Positions 54,501-61,894 of a stretch of DNA of 64,000 bases are shown one piece after another. A program made the position numbers and the translations under genes. Below the pieces are notes generated by a model, which was not told where the DNA came from, made no database searches, and worked only from the letters and a program-made list of their open reading frames with translations. Origin of the DNA: an uncultured Rhizobiaceae group bacterium (GTDB lineage Bacteria; Pseudomonadota; Alphaproteobacteria; Rhizobiales; Rhizobiaceae); contig CANMVS010000005.1 of NCBI GenBank assembly GCA_947501445.1, positions 248,001-312,000 on the forward strand. Direction: 5' to 3'. The first letter of the stretch is position 1. Each line of letters opens with the position of its first letter.

Positions 54501-57500
54501 TCCCGCCAATGACTGCGATTGCCTCGCCATCACCGACCTGGGTCGCAACATTTATCTGCCCGCCCATAACCACGGTAAAACTGCCATTCCCCACCTTGGT
54601 GGCGACATTCATACGCCCGGCCATGATCGCCGTATAGCTCCCGTTGCCGACATGACTGAAGGTTTGCAGTGCTGCAACCATTATGCCAAATGCGTTGCCA
54701 TGCCCCTGCTTGTGCGCCACGTTAAGCACACCGACCATAATGGCCAGCAGATTACCGTCAACATGGGTGTCACCGCCGATACCGGGTCCCTGATAAAGCA
54801 CGTTCAACATGCCCAGCATGACCGCAGTCAAATCGCCGTCGCCCTCTTTCGTCGTAACATTCAATTTACCCGCCTGAATTGCGAAATCCTGCTCGCCAGC
54901 GCCCATTCGCGCGACATTGGCCAGGCCCAACTGTATGGCCTTATCGTTTCCAGCGCCGCCGTCAAAATAGTTGACCAGACCGAGCATCCAGGCATCGTCA
55001 TCACCTGCTCCCCCTTCGATATAGTTTCCCAGACCAAGGGAGATAATCGTATCATTGCCGTCGCCACCCCAGATTGCGTTCACGGCTGCAATGGCGAGGA
55101 CGACATCATCTTCGTGTCCGAACCGGAGTATATTGGCCAAACCAGCCGAAAACGTGAATGTACCTACCCGAAGACCACCACCAGCTCCGGCATTGACAAG
55201 GCCATCTTGATCCGTGACATGGATATCGGGCTCCATTGGGCCAGATCGGGCAGCCGGATTGGTTCTCCGGGCGATACTGGCCGCTCGGGCGGCCAAACCG
55301 GCGTCAATCTCAAGCGTCTGCAGACCAACATCATAGACCGTGCGGGGGCCGCCATTCCCCGAAGCACTGGTCTGTCGAAAGACAGTTGAACCGGCAACAA
55401 TGTCCTGTACCGCATCCCGATCTCCGGAAAGATCGATACTATTGATATTGAGATCGGCCAGGGTTTCATATTCACCCACATCGACCTCGCCATCCTGATC
55501 ATGGTCGCGCCAGACACCATAATCGCCATAATCACTGTCAGCATTGTTCAGAGTATTGTCATTGCGGGTCCGGCTTAGTCCTTCCATGTCAGTTTCATCG
55601 TCCGTTTCGGCGAAGCGAATGGTGTGGCTTCCGTCACTCTCGCGGCGGGTCAAAAAGCCATCTATGTTTTCTCCCTCGCCGGTCCAGGCGGTTTTCACCG
55701 CGCCCTTGCCATCGCCGAAATCATAGCCAACACTGTTGGAACCCATGCCAACCAGATCAAGCTGATTGTTATTGTTCATATCCAGCACAATGGGCCCGAC
55801 ATTGCCTGAACCGCCGGTCTCTCCGGCATCCTGGCGTGCCTGCTGTCCTTCCTGGGCGCTATCGACAGTGGTTCCTTCCAGCGCCATTGCGTCTTCGCGA
55901 CCGGCGAGCAGGGAATCCTTGTCCGTCTTCGCGCCCTTGGATACACCCAGCGCCTCAAGCGTATCTTCGCTGTCAGCGCTGTCCGCGATCAGGTTCTTCA
56001 TGGAAATTGCATCGGCAATCAGTTGCTGCACATCCTGCATGCTGGTGGGTATTTCCGGTATATCGATACCGCCAGTGACAAAATCTGCTACCGAGTGCCC
56101 AAGATCACCAACCATGCCGTCGATATCAATGCCCAATTCGTCCGCCCCTGCGGTCAGGGCCGTATTGACATCCAGGGTCATCTCATCCTTGTCGCCGATC
56201 TGATTGGTATCGAAGCCCAGGGTTTTCAGCGCCAGGTTCATGCCGTTGGTTGAGCCCACATCAAGCCCGTTGCCCATGGTAACATTGAGGAGTTTGAACA
56301 GGTTATCCGTGGAAACCAAGCCATCGGTATATTCGGATGTCGTGTCAAGCGCACCGGTGATCGTATCACCAACGCTTGTTACGCCCTCACCAAATTCGCC
56401 GAGAGCACCGGTCAGTGCCTGCACCCCGTGCGATGCAGCGAAATCGGTAAACCCGTCGCCCAGGGCTTCGACGCCCTCCAGACCCAATTCTGCAAGATCC
56501 GCAGCGATTTCCTTGGTCTCGTCCCAGACCACTTCGGCCCCGTCAGCGACAGCGTCACCAACGGTATCGGCAACGCTTGCCGCTGTATCTGCAGCGCTAT
56601 CAGCACTGTCTGTTGTATCTTCCAGCCCGTCAGGAGCATCGTCAGCCGAATTCTGCATGTCAGTCGCCGGACCATCCGTACTGTCAGCTGTAAGCTGCGC
56701 TCCCTCTTCAGCGGCCGCGGATGCTACTCCCGTACCAGTGGCTGTTCCAGCCACCGTGGCTGCGGAACGGCGAAAAATGCGTTGATTATCAGCAAGTTCC
56801 CTGGCCGCCGGCGCGACTTCGTGGTCTGCGACGATCCTGTTCACATAGGAAAATGCACCATATGCATTGATTTCATTTTGCTGCCCCCGGGTGGTAATCA
56901 CATTGGCCACACCATAGGTTGTGATTGTGTCGGCGTGCCAGCCCGTATCAATCACATTCATTGCACCATAGGCGGTAATATTCGCCTGGCCAGTAATGTT
57001 GGCTTCATTGCCGACACCCACAAGCACCGCCGTTGTCAGCCCGCTGACATCGGTACTAAGCTTGTTGTAACCGGCATACATGTAGGCTTTGACGCTGATG
57101 CCGCCATTGATGTTTGCAATGTTTGCACCGCCGGCAAGTGTCAACTCTGTATGGCCGGTTTGATTTGCATTTGCGGTGCGTCGGTTGCGCTCAAAATGGT
57201 TGCCGCCACCCACCGCATAGACATCAGCGTTACCATGATCTGTGGTATATGATAAATTGTTACCCAGAGCGCCGCCATGAAAGCGGAAATTGCCGTTGTA
57301 GGATACATGCGTAACTTCGTTGTAAAGCCCACCCGCCTCGACGTCTGTATTTCCGTTGTTTATGTGGTGGTTAATGATGTTGGCACCACCCCCAACACGG
57401 GCTGTGACATTGCCGGTTGTCCCGCGCCGCGTGATGATGTTCGCGCCACCGAAACCTTCAACCCTTGTATTGCCGTGTGCCGTAGTGTGGTCCACGACAT

Positions 57501-59145
57501 TGGCGATGCCGAAACCGAAAATTGCCACCACATGACCGCTGGAGCCCGTATGGTCACCGCGAGCGACCCGATACAGCGTGTTGGAACCACCGACAGCCTC
57601 AAGATGTGAATCGCCGAAATCCGTCCGGTGCGTCACCACATTCAACGCACCGGCGAGCGTGGCATCCAGGTGCCCGCTCAAACCCGTGCGCGTAACGAGA
57701 TGCGCACCACCCAGCATCGTAACGTTCAAATTGCCATGCCCGGTTGCATGGTTCACAAGGTTGACCATGCCAAAAAGCATATCGACCGTCACATTCCCGC
57801 GCGAATGATTGAAATCGCCCTGAGACCAGCGGTGAATGAAATTTCCACCACCGATACCTGTAACATGCATATTGCCCGTGTGGGTATGGTGGATAACTGT
57901 GTTCGCCGCACCAACAATTGCAGCCGTCACGTTGCCACTGCTATCGCCCCCTTGCGCCCCCTGCCGCAATATGTAGTTCCCCGCAGCCAACATAACCGCG
58001 TTAATATTACCGTGTTTGACCCGATTTTTGACAATATTTGTAATACCCGCGAGGCGGACGGTCACATTGCCGCGGGACAAATCATAATCACCCTGCCATC
58101 CGCGTGTAATCATGTTCAAACCACCAGCAGCCACAACATCGGTGTTGCCCCTGGTGGTATTGTGATTAACTACAATAGCCAATGCGCCACCTCTGACGAT
58201 GACATTGCCAGTACTGACCCCGTACCCCCATGTTTTACTGACCGCAACTTCGCGCCAAACTTTACGAGCGGCTAGTACCGGAATTGCCCCAGCACCAAAA
58301 TCAACGAATTTGAAATAAAATTCATCCACAAAGCGGAATTCCCATTGCCCAATCAAACCACCGCTGCCCTCACGGTCTACCACAATGCCGAGTCCTACGG
58401 CCGTGATTGACATGTTGCCGTGCATCAATTTATTGGCGAAATAGGCCCCTGCGGCGACAGCAGTGGCAGTGACGTTACCGCTGGAGCGGTCATAATGTCC
58501 ATTGGCATGGCGTGTTACAAAGAGGCCAAGGCCAGCGCCAGTTATTGTAGAATTTCCATGTTGAGTCCCATGGTTAATGACATTGTTGGCGCCCATACCA
58601 TAGAAATTTACGTTTCCATTGCTGCCTAAACCGCCTTGGCGATCGACACTGTTCTGCAGACCTACGCCGTTGAAATTAATATCTCCTCTCTTGGCCGTAT
58701 TTATGAGTGAGTTGTACCCTGCACCGCCACTGAATTTTATCGAGCCCGCGTGCCCGTCAAGGCGTAGAAAATTTGCAGCTGCTGCTCCGCTGTATATGAT
58801 GTCCCCGTAGAGACCAGAGTGATGGATGTTAACGGCCCCGGCAGCACCATTGAATCTCACGTTGCCATTTTTACGCTTATCGATATCAATAAAAGCCGCC
58901 AGCCCATTGACGACCAGATCACCTTCGTCATCACGCACATACAGCGCGGCAGCTCCAGCCCAAACTATATCGTTCCCCGACCCGGTATGAACGGTGAGAA
59001 CAAAAGCGGCGGCAACGATCGTGTCGTTTCCGCCGCCAGCATAAATATCACCACCGAAGCCGACGGCATCAATATAATCGTCGCCGTCACCCTTGTGGAT
59101 CGCACCCGTAAATAATAATTCCAATGAGTTGACAACAACGCCCAT
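48532..59145 (-). CDS. rtxA: Giant MARTX-like RTX protein
   Basis: 3537 residues from ATG 59145, which has GGAGG 8 nt upstream (the frame runs to 59184). Approximate layout: 1-800, ~20-residue glycine/His repeats like MARTX A repeats (GNVTARVGGGANIINHH); 810-1110, an Ala/Asp-rich helical insert (DTTDSADSAADTAASVADTV); 1110-1230, a calcium-type segment (PIVLDMNNNNQLDL, HDQDGEVDVGEYETL); 1320-1710, B repeats (NVATKVGNGSFTVVMGGQI), with further B repeats to ~2230; 2610-2790, C-type repeats (ALGDRNRVFSGSGDDIIVAY); 2790-3537, four haemolysin-type calcium-binding-related units ending in WF/YF motifs. No cysteine protease or known effector domain is recognised between B and C repeats. Exported by rtxB/rtxD, acylated by rtxC. 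Confidence 0.92.
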   Translation of the reverse strand: MGVVVNSLELLFTGAIHKGDGDDYIDAVGFGGDIYAGGGNDTIVAAAFVLTVHTGSGNDIVWAGAAALYVRDDEGDLVVNGLAAFIDIDKRKNGNVRFNGAAGAVNIHHSGLYGDIIYSGAAAANFLRLDGHAGSIKFSGGAGYNSLINTAKRGDINFNGVGLQNSVDRQGGLGSNGNVNFYGMGANNVINHGTQHGNSTITGAGLGLFVTRHANGHYDRSSGNVTATAVAAGAYFANKLMHGNMSITAVGLGIVVDREGSGGLIGQWEFRFVDEFYFKFVDFGAGAIPVLAARKVWREVAVSKTWGYGVSTGNVIVRGGALAIVVNHNTTRGNTDVVAAGGLNMITRGWQGDYDLSRGNVTVRLAGITNIVKNRVKHGNINAVMLAAGNYILRQGAQGGDSSGNVTAAIVGAANTVIHHTHTGNMHVTGIGGGNFIHRWSQGDFNHSRGNVTVDMLFGMVNLVNHATGHGNLNVTMLGGAHLVTRTGLSGHLDATLAGALNVVTHRTDFGDSHLEAVGGSNTLYRVARGDHTGSSGHVVAIFGFGIANVVDHTTAHGNTRVEGFGGANIITRRGTTGNVTARVGGGANIINHHINNGNTDVEAGGLYNEVTHVSYNGNFRFHGGALGNNLSYTTDHGNADVYAVGGGNHFERNRRTANANQTGHTELTLAGGANIANINGGISVKAYMYAGYNKLSTDVSGLTTAVLVGVGNEANITGQANITAYGAMNVIDTGWHADTITTYGVANVITTRGQQNEINAYGAFSYVNRIVADHEVAPAARELADNQRIFRRSAATVAGTATGTGVASAAAEEGAQLTADSTDGPATDMQNSADDAPDGLEDTTDSADSAADTAASVADTVGDAVADGAEVVWDETKEIAADLAELGLEGVEALGDGFTDFAASHGVQALTGALGEFGEGVTSVGDTITGALDTTSEYTDGLVSTDNLFKLLNVTMGNGLDVGSTNGMNLALKTLGFDTNQIGDKDEMTLDVNTALTAGADELGIDIDGMVGDLGHSVADFVTGGIDIPEIPTSMQDVQQLIADAISMKNLIADSADSEDTLEALGVSKGAKTDKDSLLAGREDAMALEGTTVDSAQEGQQARQDAGETGGSGNVGPIVLDMNNNNQLDLVGMGSNSVGYDFGDGKGAVKTAWTGEGENIDGFLTRRESDGSHTIRFAETDDETDMEGLSRTRNDNTLNNADSDYGDYGVWRDHDQDGEVDVGEYETLADLNINSIDLSGDRDAVQDIVAGSTVFRQTSASGNGGPRTVYDVGLQTLEIDAGLAARAASIARRTNPAARSGPMEPDIHVTDQDGLVNAGAGGGLRVGTFTFSAGLANILRFGHEDDVVLAIAAVNAIWGGDGNDTIISLGLGNYIEGGAGDDDAWMLGLVNYFDGGAGNDKAIQLGLANVARMGAGEQDFAIQAGKLNVTTKEGDGDLTAVMLGMLNVLYQGPGIGGDTHVDGNLLAIMVGVLNVAHKQGHGNAFGIMVAALQTFSHVGNGSYTAIMAGRMNVATKVGNGSFTVVMGGQINVATQVGDGEAIAVIGGIFNVITSVGNGNLFGFFGGRANVVTKVGNGTVGIAMAGIANLATIINQDSSDLWIALAGRYNTVTKVGDGDTHVIGYGSEFNIVSHVGNGRFVGAVMGRSNVLTKIGDTQDVVVMATVGTNNISTHVGDGTTIFVGFGRENIATKVGDGMTISAMVGRGNVTTHVGDGALLGLGFALGKFGKKRQTSVRDRFSADAEELLGGIGSTLKKTGSNLLHANKISSYSNIKEQAKKAGSFVLEISALGSQVPSLGLPSTPTSSVNAANNHAEPPKSTGVSSFMSAMDKTLASFVSATKKDWNDVAGFDDSWDAKLNFQANVTTKVGNGDVIFAQITDPSEEARKGNTKINETLHNSKIQLDAPGNMNFNALTQIGNGKTYTIQIGSNNIVTKVGHGDAGDGLIPDHPDVPDVVNISYGNNNVAIEINHESILQDAGNTWGEHPVSDDLGSKATNTIMAQLGRGNLNAMIKIGDGAFFGAAWHAATTEDGFWKNLYSVTSKKHESYKSFYSLKKRIRLVKDRHGNPILYDDPNWVGENQQYVVEYKRGEAWNNRFESDPGFNIEETQVLNGDIVSDDSLRVVKKSQLLADPNISHADKFLINPNYVVPSADQNAQQQPDKGKSEKIWQQIGAGGNIIAHIGKGDTNLAAVGMTNLGVKVGDGDVRSLFVGSNSIMIRVGDGSAAKTIDYQDGGEVRTDEHSTSPFDLQNGWDLNYQITVGNRNLVFNQGFSNDFIVAIQPSARPMIHLNPFYRGQFLFGGGQREADGSNKYGDGKWRLFSGIFGTSLASMFTGSGSFGNRLNDNFGWGSHETRSKHNTEWRIKNQDSKGLAQGYWATYKTQLQNRGKELWANFKRSVSEGGDFFLQGNFVVGGNGADVIAVYGDSNVVFGDTMAGILDLDLRAFFHMKSTIISFNDLLPGPVGAMAGRLGIWTGGFLPSLEIGELTGIESAEDGSLNTENAGERAEQKWKDEAVNNTFWAEVDNPLVGGITNVVSPFFQLGKSISRESTPNTDWDWGGMTGTGAATNEAGVNSLLSNGFFNGNYEAFSALDDAFSSGGQLDGFTQKYSNILGGGTANGDFIVALGGSNWIFGDKGNDIIGALGDRNRVFSGSGDDIIVAYGGANSVFTESGHDVVVSIGADNQVDTGDGDDFAILVGTNNRLKAGNGDNVAIVAGFKNYLIGGSGVDVYFAFGNQNLIWTGGGDDIVFVLGMQNNFFLGEGNDHVINFGYSSNLVGGAGSDFFRAGGGEMSSYDGGEDDDVLVADVEAAHSEMSGGAGSDTLFLGGTQTTFSGNDDDDMFVITRAVRDVTIEDIDAYDSIALDENIGIDDVWMQRQGDDLLITLDRLNANDPNRYRYDGFDKFGSVKVTGWFSTQFDGIDEGPGLFFDLNHIDGTASELTWDQVKALVDGPYSQFRGEILDSNGLKDNDTGSFLSSINQNSKSEIEAAWNVAASTVLDIDRSEFNKDSDTVRDEVLRAGQDYWARNGDDTLYVTGLTSGGTNRFAGEGGTDSFVISKRSGEAEITDIADDEIIFIHTNFTDQDGGYGTASDEDALQYGDIRLEKSGQDLLVTESASGVSVTVSGWFDRTGVKLVYGYNAYTRQATSINPLSFNALQTFPTGLGGLSTLDEPDINLDQSHLSRGDGVYRAAPTSTNLTYIDAGAGDDTIFLAGENLQVNGGSGANLFIINDDTRSATISGASSSDVITIDVKSSPSNGNSSRWGELTFEKAAGSSGVFNLVISNSGGNMVTLDNWFAAYEDGDVPSMAVFIDTSDTVAAQNQSLNGVVNFQSIYDSLKDTAVGTTVNIDVETVSPAFALQGVPIDVSFNNSDQINNDVTITPQPGQQDSRFYGGSGQDILNVSGTNNRFAGGAGNDTFIIKKESDGSVVSDFGAGDTLKIETGVTDNEDLWFKRDKSDLLVEIDNGSDVSTVTVNDYFLSNQPSVFNSSSMKNADVAQLVQAMALHERGSANDGFWGGLTGAEKVVLQDLFTATP

Positions 59146-59240
59146 GATACCGCCCTCCAATAGACAGACTGGAAAAACAACCACAAACGCTGGGGAATAT
59201 TCTACGTTTCATCAGCAGCGTCTGATCCAGCCGGAACTTT

Positions 59241-59276
59241 CAAATAAAAACGGCCCCAGTGTGCGTGGGGCCGTTC
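59241..59276 (-). terminator. Strong intrinsic terminator between rtxH-like gene and rtxA
   Basis: On the minus strand, AACGGCCCCA pairs with TGGGGCCGTT around a 7-nt loop, followed by TTTTATTTG. The stem is perfect and GC-rich. It lies directly after the rtxH-like stop and ~100 bp before the rtxA start, so rtxA expression needs read-through or a promoter in 59146-59240. Confidence 0.9.
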
Positions 59277-59280
59277 CAGT

Positions 59281-59619
59281 TTACTCAGCCGCGTTAACCG
59301 CTATGGGCTGAGTCGCGCCGGATTGGTTGCCGTCCGATTGCGGAGCCTGCGTATCGACCGGCGGCAGCAGACCGAGTTCCACATATTTTTCGACCATTTT
59401 TTGTACCTTGGGATCATCAACCAGGTTTTTGATGATCGAAACCATATAGAGAAACCCCGGTAACGGCATGATGATCTGATCTTTCAATCGTGGCTCGATC
59501 TTCGACGGGTCAGCGCCCTCCTTCGACATTTCGACCGGGTCAAGATCCACCAGATACATGCGCACCATGCCATTGTTGAAGTTTATTGCCGATACCGTAT
59601 CCGCGTAAATGTCCTGCAT
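59281..59619 (-). CDS. RtxH-like small protein upstream of rtxA
   Basis: 112 residues with GGGAGA before the ATG. It begins MQDIYADTVSAINFNNGMVR, continues MYLVDLDPVE and contains PGFLYMVSIIKNLVDDPKVQ; the end is Gln/Ala-rich. Small proteins with this N-terminal pattern are often encoded beside RTX exporters, including the rtxH position of Vibrio MARTX loci; function is not established. The absence of a signal peptide suggests a cytoplasmic role. It is separated from rtxA by a strong terminator, so it may be expressed in excess of rtxA. Confidence 0.78.
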   Translation of the reverse strand: MQDIYADTVSAINFNNGMVRMYLVDLDPVEMSKEGADPSKIEPRLKDQIIMPLPGFLYMVSIIKNLVDDPKVQKMVEKYVELGLLPPVDTQAPQSDGNQSGATQPIAVNAAE

Positions 59620-60104
59620 TTTATTCTCCCTTGCTCATAAGTCGCCGCTTGTGCGCCGGGCTGTCAGAAATTTTTCCTTGCACTGCACGTCTTACAGTTC
59701 AATGCCAAAGGCCAATCGGTAATTGCAAATATTGGACATTTTTTAGTACAACACGGACATCTGGAGCTCGTTTTGCAAACTTGTTTGAACTGATTTTCTG
59801 ACACTTAATTCATAAGTTGCATATTCATGCGAATACACCTGAGGCCATAAATCGCAAATTTGAGGTAATCAGATGTCGTGTGCCAGGCCAGGTGTTCACA
59901 AAAACCTGGAAAGTCCGTCCCGGGTCGCCCCGTTCACGAAGTAGACTGATGCGGCTTGATCAGATCAGTATCTCAAAATTCAGTGCAGATTGTTGAACAG
60001 GGTGCTGAACGTGATGTCCCGGCCGGACTGACACCATACCCGAGCTTATACATGGCATGGCAGAGTAATAATTGCAGCGGCAGGCCATCATTGGCAAACT
60101 GCCC
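59620..60104. other. Upstream region of the RTX operon, no gene seen
   Basis: 485 bp between the family gene at 60105 and the rtxH-like gene. AT-rich around 59740-59860 (for example TTTTAGTACAACACGG). It presumably contains the RTX promoter and control sites. No coding frame or repeat is recognised. Confidence 0.55.
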
Positions 60105-60419
60105 TTACAGCCGCACCAGAGAACGCAGCTGATAAACACCGCTTTGAGCCCCGCCAATAAATTCGCCCTGCGCTGCGATGGTGTCACCAACGCCAAACTG
60201 GTCCATTGCCTCAAAGGTAAAGCAGCTCACGACGTCACCGATATGTGCGAAAGTGCCGCCGCTCATGGGTTTGAATGCGATGATTTCGATGTCGAGCTGC
60301 CATTTACCAGGGACCGTTGCGACCGCGCTGATCTGCACAATTGTGGCACTGATCTGCGAGCTGTTGGGTGCTGCCATGGTGCGACGCGGTGGCGCGTAGG
60401 GTTTATTCTTGTCAGTCAT
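60105..60419 (-). CDS. Family member 4, upstream of the RTX operon
   Basis: 104 residues: MTDKNKPYAPPRRTMAAPN, then ISATIVQISAVATVPGKW, IEIIAFKPMSGGTFAHIGD, FEAMDQFGVGDTIAAQGEF and GVYQLRSLVRL. It is nearly the same as the copy at 43646, 16 kb away at the other end of the RTX operon, and identical over most of its C-terminal half to the chimeric copy at 41528. The Gly-bounded strands suggest an OB-like barrel (inference). No signal peptide. That two close copies bracket the RTX operon suggests either a recombination event or a role tied to the exported proteins. Confidence 0.78.
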   Translation of the reverse strand: MTDKNKPYAPPRRTMAAPNSSQISATIVQISAVATVPGKWQLDIEIIAFKPMSGGTFAHIGDVVSCFTFEAMDQFGVGDTIAAQGEFIGGAQSGVYQLRSLVRL

Positions 60420-60508
60420 TATTCGTATCCGTCGGATTGGTTTGTATGTCGTAGCAGTTAAATTATTTGTCGTAGTCCGCGCGTATAGGGAAATCCATCA
60501 TCATCGCC

Positions 60509-60874
60509 TCATGATATCTGCTGCAGGCTCAGTGTGACCTGATCCGGCGCACCGAAAGTCAGCACCGGGTAACTTTGAGTGGTGATGCAGTCGCCGCTGT
60601 GAATTGCCCCATCGTGATGGACGCTCAGATGAGCGCGCAGTCCATAGCTTGCCCGCGCATCAAAATGCGGAACGCAAAGCCGGAAACTGATCCGGTCCTG
60701 CGTTCCGCCCCGATGGCTGATCCGGGTGAATTCCTGCTGGTCTATCATGATGGCGCTTGTATCCTGCAATGTCACATCTTCAAGATAGACATTCAGGTGG
60801 GCGTCTTCAAAACCATCAAGTGCCGCACCAATAAGCACGACACCGTTTACGCAATGGACTGCTGATGCGTTCAT
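60509..60874 (-). CDS. YbaY/YscW-like beta-sandwich protein without signal peptide
   Basis: 121 residues from ATG 60874 (GAAGG 10 nt upstream). LNVYLEDVTLQDTSAIMIDQ, DRISFRLCVPHFDARASYGL and AHLSVHHDGAIHSGD follow the pattern of the YbaY/YscW family, which otherwise are lipoproteins or pilotins with a signal sequence. Here the protein begins directly with MNASAVHCVNGVVL, so it is cytoplasmic or exported by another route. It lies 16 bp after the proline/acid-rich gene and is co-transcribed with it. Confidence 0.65.
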   Translation of the reverse strand: MNASAVHCVNGVVLIGAALDGFEDAHLNVYLEDVTLQDTSAIMIDQQEFTRISHRGGTQDRISFRLCVPHFDARASYGLRAHLSVHHDGAIHSGDCITTQSYPVLTFGAPDQVTLSLQQIS

Positions 60875-60890
60875 GCAGACAATACCTTCA

Positions 60891-61475
60891 TCAGGAAGCC
60901 GATTTTTTCTTTGGCTTCTTGCGTGCTGGTTTCTTTGGCTTCTCCTGATAGTCACTTTCATCAGGTGCCGGATGCCCGTAAAGAGCCGACAGATCACCCA
61001 GGCTCATGTCTGCAGCCGGATCATCATCGCTTTCGCTGGGTTCTGGCGGCATTGAGAAATCAATGTTCCCCTCAGCCCTGTGGCCAGCATCATCACCAGC
61101 GTCTGGTCCGGGGGGTTCCGATTGCGCGCCATCCGAGGCCTGCACCTGCGTGCCATCATCTTCCTGCGGTCCATCCTGTGGCCCAGGGGGATCGTCATGA
61201 CCGCCTGAACTGGCGCTGTCAGCATGGCTGCTGCCATCATCATCAGATGGACCAGGCACTTCTTGCCTGTCTGCGGCAGCCTGACCATCATTCCCCCCAT
61301 CTTCATCGGGTCCGGGTGCCTCACTGGACGATGCACCGGAGTGAGAAGCTTCAACCTCTTCTTCCGGCCCCGGTGGCTGTGCAGCGGCACCGCCACGTGC
61401 AGCCATCTGGGCCTGTTCCGCTTCGGCCTCGAAGGGTCCGGGCGGCGAGTTATCAATCGCAAATTCCGCGTTCAT
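60891..61475 (-). CDS. Proline/acid-rich low-complexity protein
   Basis: 194 residues with no recognised family. The first ~170 are rich in Pro, Gly, Asp, Glu, Ala and Ser, with recurring PPGP/APGP/VPGP motifs about every 17-22 residues (NSPPGPF, AQPPGPEEE, SEAPGPDED, QEVPGPSDD, DDPPGPQDG, SEPPGPDAG). The end is strongly basic (KPKKPARKKPKKKSAS). Probably disordered; the opposite-charged ends could bind each other, calcium, nucleic acid or a surface. No signal peptide. It sits in a run of minus-strand genes for probably exported proteins. Confidence 0.65.
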   Translation of the reverse strand: MNAEFAIDNSPPGPFEAEAEQAQMAARGGAAAQPPGPEEEVEASHSGASSSEAPGPDEDGGNDGQAAADRQEVPGPSDDDGSSHADSASSGGHDDPPGPQDGPQEDDGTQVQASDGAQSEPPGPDAGDDAGHRAEGNIDFSMPPEPSESDDDPAADMSLGDLSALYGHPAPDESDYQEKPKKPARKKPKKKSAS

Positions 61476-61618
61476 GGACTGTCTCCTTCAATACAATATG
61501 GTTGTTCAGCGAATGTTTGTTGCACATTTTGCTTCATCACTGTGAGGTGATGTATGACCGCCCCGGCACCGGCGTGCCAGCGCTGAGGGCGGCCACCAAT
61601 GGGCCATTCGCAAGGACA

Positions 61619-61837
61619 TCAGTTCAAATAGGCACGCTCAATCAGATTTGACACAATATAAACATTCACCGTACGGCTGTTGGCCTTGGCGGCTGTGAGC
61701 AATACGAATGTATTGGTGACGCCATCGGCAGCACCGGTCTTGATTTTACGCCAGCCAACACCGGCAATCTGAGCCCATGCGTTCTGACCGTCCTTGGTTG
61801 AGTAAACCCGCTGTACAGCTTTGTTTGTTTCCCACAT
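61619..61837 (-). CDS. Stand-alone copy of a protease C-terminal module
   Basis: 72 residues: MWETNKAVQRVYSTKDGQN, then AWAQIAGVGWRKIKTGAADG, VTNTFVLLTAAKANSRTVN and VYIVSNLIERAYLN. This aligns over its full length with the last ~70 residues of the astacin protease just upstream and of the M6 protease beyond it. The Cys residues present in the protease versions (TNCFAMFCEAKAN) are replaced by Thr and Leu. It may be a binding or targeting domain able to act alone, or the end of a lost third protease; it has its own start, and 57 bp separate it from the astacin gene. Confidence 0.78.
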   Translation of the reverse strand: MWETNKAVQRVYSTKDGQNAWAQIAGVGWRKIKTGAADGVTNTFVLLTAAKANSRTVNVYIVSNLIERAYLN

Positions 61838-61894
61838 TGTCTTGTCCTTTCGCTAAGTAATTACTGGTTGCCTTGTTGAATTGGGCCTGATTGT

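Noticed and set aside
54652-59115. Several long plus-strand frames opposite rtxA (for example 54652-55389, 56428-57252, 57628-58275)
   Set aside because: They are antisense shadows of a long, repetitive, GC-biased coding sequence. The minus-strand protein has coherent repeats throughout, while these frames show no family pattern and no consistent ribosome-binding sites.
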